This document shows positions 59,275-64,000 of a stretch of DNA of 64,000 nucleotides, piece by piece (positions within the stretch are counted from its first letter, which is position 1; every line of letters starts with the position of its first letter). The translations under genes were made by a program, and so were the position numbers. The notes under the pieces were generated by a model, which saw only the letters and a list, made by a program, of their open reading frames with translations, searched no databases and was not told where the DNA came from. The stretch spans positions 124,001-188,000 of the forward strand of contig NZ_WMBB01000008.1 in NCBI RefSeq assembly GCF_009708175.1. The letters run 5' to 3'. The DNA is from Nocardia aurantiaca (lineage in GTDB: Bacteria > Actinomycetota > Actinomycetes > Mycobacteriales > Mycobacteriaceae).

Positions 59275-60605
59275 CCATAGAGTCGGCCTTCTTCGGCCAT
59301 CATGAGGCCGATCCGCGTGCCCTGCTGTACTACGAATGGTGTCAGCGCGCCGAATCCGGGTACGCGGTAGAGGATTTCGCGGAAGAGGTGCGCGATCTGA
59401 CGCACACCGACCGGACGATCCCCGCGGCGTGCTGGCGGCTGTTGGATCGGGTCGAACAGGCGCCGCGGCTGCCGGACTGGCCCTACACCGAATGGGTGGA
59501 CGCGCCGTGGAGTGTGAATCCGGCGGACATCGAGCAGGATTCGGTACCCGGCCTGGCGGAGCTCGAGCTGCTGGACCGCATTCACGGCGGCTGGATCGGC
59601 CGCTGCGTCGGCTGCACGCTCGGTAAACCCCTGGAGAACGGCTTCATCTGGACGCCCGCGCGCATCCGCGAGTATCTGGAATCGAACGGGGTCTATCCGC
59701 TGCGCGACTACGTCCCCGTCGACGATCCGCTCCCGCCCGAGGCGAACGGCCGAAGAGCCTGGGGCACAGCTACTCTCGGCCGCATCGACGGCTGTCCCCG
59801 CGATGACGACGTCGACTACCCGATTCTCGGCCTGCACCTGCTCGAACAGCACGGCGCGGCGTTCGCCCCCGATGACGTCGCGGCGCTCTGGCTCGAACGG
59901 CTGCCGTTCCTGCAGACCTATACCGCTGAACGCGTCGCCTACCGCAACCTCATCGACGGCTTCGTCCCGCCCGACACGGCCATCTTCCGAAATCCCTACC
60001 GCGAGTGGATAGGCGCTCTGATCCGCGCCGATATCCACGGCTACACCCACCCCGGCCAACCCCGCCGCGCGGCCGCCGCGGCCGCCCGCGACGCCTCGAT
60101 CTCCCACGTGGGCAACGGTTTATGGGCCGCCATGTGGGCGGGCGCGCTGATCGCCGCCGCCTTCACCGCCCCCGGCCCCGCCGCCGCGCTGACCGTCGCC
60201 CAGTCGGTGCTCCCCGCCCGCTCCCGCCTCGCCGTGGCCCTGTCGGAGGTCCTGGACGACCACCGCGGCGGACTGTCCTGGGAGCAGGCCGTGACCGCCA
60301 TCCACACCCGCCACGCCCACTACAACTGGGTCCACGCCGTCGGTAACGCCTGTCTCATCGCGGCCGGATTACTCTGGGGCGACGCCGATTTCACCCGCAC
60401 CCTCGCCCTCACGGTGCAGGGCGGCTGGGACACCGACTCCAATGGCGCGACGGCCGGTTCCGTCGTGGGCATCCTCACCGGAGCCGCCGCCGTCCCCGCC
60501 CACTGGACCGCCCCGTTCCACGACACCGTCCACAGCTCCGTCGCCGGCTATGACCGCACCCGCATCTCCGACCTGGCCCGCCGCACTCTGAGGCTCCTTG
60601 TGTAG
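59271..60605 (+). CDS. ADP-ribosylglycohydrolase family protein
   Basis: 444 aa, GTG start inside the previous stop. A ~95-residue N-terminal extension (FFGHHEADPRALLYYEWCQRAESG) precedes the hydrolase core: GGWIGRCVGCTLGKPLE, metal-binding acids in GCPRDDDVDYP, HVGNGLWAAMWAGALIAAAF and GGWDTDSNGATAGSVVGILTGA. The dinuclear Mg pocket looks intact. These enzymes cleave ADP-ribose from proteins, nucleic acids or small molecules. The substrate is unknown. Confidence 0.88.
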   Translation: MTIESAFFGHHEADPRALLYYEWCQRAESGYAVEDFAEEVRDLTHTDRTIPAACWRLLDRVEQAPRLPDWPYTEWVDAPWSVNPADIEQDSVPGLAELELLDRIHGGWIGRCVGCTLGKPLENGFIWTPARIREYLESNGVYPLRDYVPVDDPLPPEANGRRAWGTATLGRIDGCPRDDDVDYPILGLHLLEQHGAAFAPDDVAALWLERLPFLQTYTAERVAYRNLIDGFVPPDTAIFRNPYREWIGALIRADIHGYTHPGQPRRAAAAAARDASISHVGNGLWAAMWAGALIAAAFTAPGPAAALTVAQSVLPARSRLAVALSEVLDDHRGGLSWEQAVTAIHTRHAHYNWVHAVGNACLIAAGLLWGDADFTRTLALTVQGGWDTDSNGATAGSVVGILTGAAAVPAHWTAPFHDTVHSSVAGYDRTRISDLARRTLRLLV

Positions 60606-60674
60606 GGCCGCGAGGAATCGAACCCGACCCGCTACTCGTCGCCAGGTGATCCAGCACCGGATCCACTCGCGGCC
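60606..60674 (-). other. tRNA-like inverted repeat element
   Basis: GGCCGCGAG (60606-60614) and CTCGCGGCC (60666-60674) enclose 51 nt containing a T-loop-like GGTTCGATTCC on the minus strand. A clean cloverleaf does not form, so I do not call a tRNA gene. Confidence 0.3.
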
Positions 60675-60739
60675 ACCGGGCAGGGTCCCGGCGGGATCAA
60701 AGCACCCGCACAGTGCTTTCAGTGGTGCCGTACGACGAA

Positions 60740-60777
60740 GGCGGTGCCCGGTCCGTCGTCCTGGACCGGGCACCGCC
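60740..60777. terminator. Bidirectional terminator before fadA2 3' end
   Basis: GGCGGTGCCCGGTCC (60740-60754) and GGACCGGGCACCGCC (60763-60777) form a perfect 15-bp stem with an 8-nt loop between convergent genes. Confidence 0.8.
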
Positions 60778-60844
60778 CTCGAACAGAAATGGGGCTTTCG
60801 GGTTACATCCTGTAAACGGTTTTCAGGGGCGTGGCCCCTGTGAA

Positions 60845-62167
60845 CTACCGCTCGACGATGGCGACGACGCCCTGGCCGCCCGCGGCGCAGATGGAGACCA
60901 GCGCGCGGCCGCCGCCCTTCTCGGCCAGCTGCTTGGCGGTCTGGGCGATGATGCGGCCGCCGGTGGCGGCGAACGGATGACCCGCCGCCAGCGAGGAGCC
61001 GTTCACGTTCAGCTTGGCGCGGTCGATGGAGCCGAGCGCGCCGTCCAGGCCCAGACGCTCCTTGCAGTACTGGTCCGACTCCCACGCCTGCAGGGTGGCG
61101 AGCACCACGGAGGCGAAGGCCTCGTGGATCTCGTAGTAGTCGAAGTCCTGCAGGGTCAGGCCATTGCGGGCCAGCATCCGCGGCACCGCGTAGGTCGGGG
61201 CCATGAGCAGGCCGTCCGGGCCGTGGATGTAGTCCACCGCGGCGACTTCGGAGTCCACCAGGTAGGCCAGCGGCGACAGGTTGCGCGAGGCCGCCCACTC
61301 CTCGGAGCCCAGCAGCACCGCGGACGCGCCGTCGGTGAGCGGGGTGGAGTTGCCGGCGGTCATGGTGGCGTCGCCGAGCTTGGTGCCGAAGACCGGCTTC
61401 AGGGTGGCCAGCTTCTCGATGGTGGAGCCCGGACGCAGATTGTCGTCACGGGTCAGGCCGAGGAACGGGGTGACGAGGTCGTCCATGAAGCCGCGGTCGT
61501 AGGCGGCGGCCATGTTCTTGTGCGACAGGTAGGCCAGCTCGTCCTGCGCCTCGCGGGAGACGCCGAACTCCTTGGCGGTCATGGCGGCGTGTTCGCCCAT
61601 CGAAAGACCGGTCCGAGGTTCGGCATTGCGCGGGATCTCGATGCCGACCATGGAGGGACGCAGGCGGCCGACCAGCTTCACGTAGTCGGAGTTCTTCTTG
61701 GCGCGGTTGGCGTCGAGCATCCACTCGCGCATGCTCTCGCTCACGCCGATCGGGGCGTCGGAGGTGGTGTCGCTGCCGCCGCCGATGCCGTTCTCGAGGC
61801 GGCCCAGGGCGATGCCGTCGGCCACGGTGACGATGGACTGCAGGCCGGTGCCGCAGGCCAGCTGCAGGTCGTGTGCCGGGGTGTAGGGCGAGAGGGTGGA
61901 GCCGAGCACGCTCTCGCGGATCATGCCGTGCTCACCGACGCGCTTGAGGACCGCGCCGCCGACGACCATGCCCAGGCGCTCGCCCTGCAGGCCGAAACGG
62001 GCGACCAGGCCGTTCAGGGCCGCGGTGAACATGTCCTGATTGGAGGCGTGGGCGTACTTGCCGTCGGAACGAGCGAACGGGATGCGGTTACCGCCGAGGA
62101 TGGCAACCGGGCGGGCCTGCTTGGTGGTCTTGGCCGCGGCCTTCGCCGAACGGGCTTTGGTGGTCAC
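60845..62167 (-). CDS. fadA2: Acetyl-CoA acetyltransferase FadA2-like thiolase
   Basis: 440 aa from GTG 62167 with GGAG upstream; an ATG 19 codons earlier is less likely. Nucleophile Cys105 in [11 protein letters not shown], His in [11 protein letters not shown], second Cys in [10 protein letters not shown] and the [19 protein letters not shown] loop are complete. Reversible thiolysis of 3-ketoacyl-CoA. Divergent from fabG4 as in rv0243/rv0242c, sharing a palindromic operator. Probably fatty-acid chain turnover. Confidence 0.94.
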   Translation of the reverse strand: MTTKARSAKAAAKTTKQARPVAILGGNRIPFARSDGKYAHASNQDMFTAALNGLVARFGLQGERLGMVVGGAVLKRVGEHGMIRESVLGSTLSPYTPAHDLQLACGTGLQSIVTVADGIALGRLENGIGGGSDTTSDAPIGVSESMREWMLDANRAKKNSDYVKLVGRLRPSMVGIEIPRNAEPRTGLSMGEHAAMTAKEFGVSREAQDELAYLSHKNMAAAYDRGFMDDLVTPFLGLTRDDNLRPGSTIEKLATLKPVFGTKLGDATMTAGNSTPLTDGASAVLLGSEEWAASRNLSPLAYLVDSEVAAVDYIHGPDGLLMAPTYAVPRMLARNGLTLQDFDYYEIHEAFASVVLATLQAWESDQYCKERLGLDGALGSIDRAKLNVNGSSLAAGHPFAATGGRIIAQTAKQLAEKGGGRALVSICAAGGQGVVAIVER

Positions 62168-62242
62168 TCGAGTCTCCAGTGTCTCGTCGGTGGATTCCGG
62201 CACGCGCATCCCCGCGGGGTGCACGTCAGTCGGTTTACATTA

Positions 62243-62262
62243 AACTTACTCTGGAGTAAGTT
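62243..62262. promoter_or_regulatory. TetR-type palindrome between fadA2 and fabG4
   Basis: AACTTACTC (62243-62251) and GAGTAAGTT (62254-62262) are perfect inverted arms with a 2-bp centre, in an AT-rich patch of the 171-bp divergent promoter region. A shared operator for both genes. Confidence 0.75.
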
Positions 62263-62338
62263 CATTTGTCGACACCGTACCCCGCATATGTGCGCAACAA
62301 CGCTTCCAGCGGGCCGAGACAAGGAGAAGGTAGGAAAC

Positions 62339-63697
62339 GTGGCTGCCAGCAAGAGCAAGGGCGCTCCCAACCTTTACGGATCTTTCATTCACTCCGCTCC
62401 CGGCGCGTTCCTGGCCAGCAAGCTCGGTCTGCCGCAGCCGGAGAACCTGCGTCGCTACCGCGCGGGCGAGCCCGCGCTCCCCGGTCCGGTGCTGCTGGGC
62501 GGCAAGGGCCGCGTCGCCGACGCCGTGCGAAACCTGCTGGGCGACTACACCTTCGTGGATTCGGCCACCCCGGGCGTGAAGTTCGGCGCGCTGGTGTTCG
62601 ATGCCACCGGCATCCGCACCATCGAGGAGCTGCAGCAGCTGTTCGAGTTCTTCCAGCCCGCCATGCGCAGCATCGCCGCCTCGGGCCGCGTGCTGGTCGT
62701 CGGCACCACCCCCGAGCTCACCGATTCGGTCGACGCCCAGATCGCGCAGCGCGCGCTGGAGGGCTTCACCCGCTCGGTCGGCAAGGAGCTGCGGCGCGGC
62801 GCGACCTGCAACCTGGTGTACCTGCACCCCGAAGCCGCCGCTGCCGCAACGGGTCTGGAGTCCACCCTGCGCTTCATCCTGTCCGGCAAGTCGGCGTTCG
62901 TCGACGGCCAGGTCTTCCGGGTCGGCAAGGACGACTCGACCGCGCCGACCTCCTGGGACAAGCCGCTGGACGGCAAGGTCGCCGTGGTCACCGGCGCCGC
63001 CCGCGGCATCGGCGCGACCATCGCCGAGGTCTTCGCCCGCGACGGCGCCACCGTGATCGTGGCCGACATCCCGGCCGCCGGTGAGGCCCTGTCGGCGACC
63101 GCCAACAAGGTCGGCGCCACCGCCCTCGCCCTCGACGTCACCGCCCCCGACGCCGCCGAGAAGCTGGCCGCCTTCGCCACCGAACGCTTCGGCGGCATCG
63201 ACATCGTCGTCCACAACGCCGGCATCACCCGTGACAAGCTGCTCGCCAATATGGACGAGGGCCGCTGGAACTCGGTCATCAACGTGAACCTGGCCGCGCC
63301 GCACCGCATTACGGAGGGTTTGGTCGCCGCGGGTGCGCTGAAGTCCGGTGGCCGCGTCATCGACGTGTCCTCCATCGCCGGTATCGCCGGTAACCGCGGG
63401 CAGACCAACTACGGCGCCTCCAAGGCCGGCGTCATCGGCATGGTGAACGCCGAGGCCCCGAAGCTGGCCGAGAAGGGCATCACCATCAACGCGGTGGCCC
63501 CCGGCTTCATCGAGACCGCCATGACGGCCGCCATCCCGCTGGGCACCCGCGAGGCCGGCCGGCTGCTGTCCTCGCTGCTGCAGGGCGGTCAGACCGTGGA
63601 CGTCGCCGAGACCATCGCCTACTTCGCCTCCCCGGCCTCGAACGCGGTGTCCGGCAACATCATCCGCGTCTGCGGCCAGGCCCTGATCGGAGCGTGA
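62339..63697 (+). CDS. fabG4: 3-oxoacyl-ACP/CoA reductase FabG4
   Basis: 452 aa, GTG with AAGGAG upstream. The long FabG4 plan is present: N-terminal degenerate flavodoxin-like domain (~1-205) plus C-terminal SDR with TGAARGIG (218-225), SSIAG and YGASK (Tyr358, Lys362), preferring NADH in characterised homologues. Reduces 3-oxoacyl intermediates. TGATG overlap with the following MaoC dehydratase, giving a reductase-dehydratase pair for chain building or turnover. Confidence 0.95.
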   Translation: MAASKSKGAPNLYGSFIHSAPGAFLASKLGLPQPENLRRYRAGEPALPGPVLLGGKGRVADAVRNLLGDYTFVDSATPGVKFGALVFDATGIRTIEELQQLFEFFQPAMRSIAASGRVLVVGTTPELTDSVDAQIAQRALEGFTRSVGKELRRGATCNLVYLHPEAAAAATGLESTLRFILSGKSAFVDGQVFRVGKDDSTAPTSWDKPLDGKVAVVTGAARGIGATIAEVFARDGATVIVADIPAAGEALSATANKVGATALALDVTAPDAAEKLAAFATERFGGIDIVVHNAGITRDKLLANMDEGRWNSVINVNLAAPHRITEGLVAAGALKSGGRVIDVSSIAGIAGNRGQTNYGASKAGVIGMVNAEAPKLAEKGITINAVAPGFIETAMTAAIPLGTREAGRLLSSLLQGGQTVDVAETIAYFASPASNAVSGNIIRVCGQALIGA

Positions 63698-64000
63698 TGA
63701 GGCAGACCGTCAACCTCACCGAGGTGCCCAAGAACAGCGGCCTGTTCGTCAAGGCCGCACTGGGCGCGCTGCCGGTGCCGGGTCTGTCGGCCCGCAAGCC
63801 CACCCTGCCGGACCGCAGCGTCCGTCTCGAGGGCTTCAAGGTCGATCCGGAGCACCTCGCCGCCTACTGCCGGGCCACCGGCCTGCGTTTCGGTGACGCG
63901 CTGCCGTTGACCTACCCGTTCGTGCTCAGCTTCCCGCTGGCCATGCAGCTGGTCGTCGCCCGCGACTTCCCGTTCGTGGCTGTGGGCGCGGTGCACGCGG
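63697..64000 (+). CDS. htdX: MaoC-like 3-hydroxyacyl dehydratase, 3' end outside window
   Basis: 101 visible codons, no stop. ATG shares a base with the fabG4 stop. [27 protein letters not shown] and GFKVDPEHLAAYCRATGLRFGDALPLTYPFVLSFPLAMQLVV match the N-terminal half of HtdX (Rv0241c). The catalytic Asp/His of the hot-dog fold would lie beyond the edge. Works with FabG4 on hydroxyacyl thioesters. Confidence 0.88.
   Translation, partial: MRQTVNLTEVPKNSGLFVKAALGALPVPGLSARKPTLPDRSVRLEGFKVDPEHLAAYCRATGLRFGDALPLTYPFVLSFPLAMQLVVARDFPFVAVGAVHA

Noticed and set aside
60606-60674. A genuine tRNA gene
   Set aside because: The acceptor-like ends and T-loop box are present but the D and anticodon arms do not form properly.
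1-64000. Prophage, integrase or insertion sequence
   Set aside because: No transposase, integrase or phage structural gene was recognised among the reading frames.

Overview
The window is GC-rich throughout, with tightly packed genes, many 4-bp start/stop overlaps (ATGA, GTGA), GTG starts and leaderless-looking promoters. Its gene content is that of a mycolic-acid actinobacterium: MmpL3, AftD, a DUF3068 (PorA-family) protein, the FadA2/FabG4/HtdX set and SigL/RslA. Gene order follows mycobacterial blocks rv0204c-rv0209, pckA, rv0223c-rv0228, rv0236c/rv0236A and rv0241c-rv0243. Nocardia, or a close relative, is the best guess. The genus is inferred from memory of these families, not from a search.

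Bases 1-9,400 are accessory. A five-gene minus-strand operon (1-3047) encodes a membrane protein with a seven-cysteine Gly/Ser tail, a DUF692/MNIO enzyme, a small SCO6045-like partner, a cupin and a GNAT acetyltransferase (cut by the window edge). This looks like a peptide-modification (RiPP-like) system whose substrate tail is fused to a membrane protein. A second minus-strand operon (4074-8668) holds a ThDP enzyme, an SRPBCC protein, a KAS III-like enzyme lacking the usual active-site His, and a PLP aminotransferase, and looks like a small biosynthetic cluster. Divergent from it is an EXLDI-family gene with tandem operator-like repeats on its own promoter. A BASS-type transporter gene lies between the two operons.

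Bases 9,400-21,300 are mixed housekeeping: SigL/RslA, a YqgE-like protein, a PlsC-type acyltransferase, glycerate kinase, an HxlR regulator with a divergent imine-reductase-like gene, an ABC exporter with its own Xre regulator, AroQ, a ribbon-helix-helix-like protein with a palindromic operator, and a transpeptidase-fold lipoprotein that has lost its SxxK and KTG motifs.

Bases 21,300-40,600 contain an Rv0204c-like membrane protein, a class III adenylate cyclase, an AI-2E family protein, a MacS-type two-component system, a DUF1707 protein, a hydrolase, the mmpL3-NYN-trmB operon, a secretory-lipase-family protein, a GTPase plus degenerate dynamin-like protein pair, and pckG.

Bases 40,600-56,200 are the envelope-polysaccharide neighbourhood: aldehyde dehydrogenase, methyltransferase, GT4 glycosyltransferase, a large membrane protein, a flippase, a DUF3068 protein, an acyltransferase-3 protein, AftD and a DUF2613 mini-protein. 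Bases 56,200-64,000 carry isochorismate synthase, a universal stress protein, a repeat array, an ADP-ribosylglycohydrolase pair, and fadA2 divergent from fabG4-htdX. No rRNA, CRISPR array, integrase or intact insertion sequence was seen. A dispersed repeat family with GGTTCGCGGC/GCCGCGAACC ends occurs at three sites.
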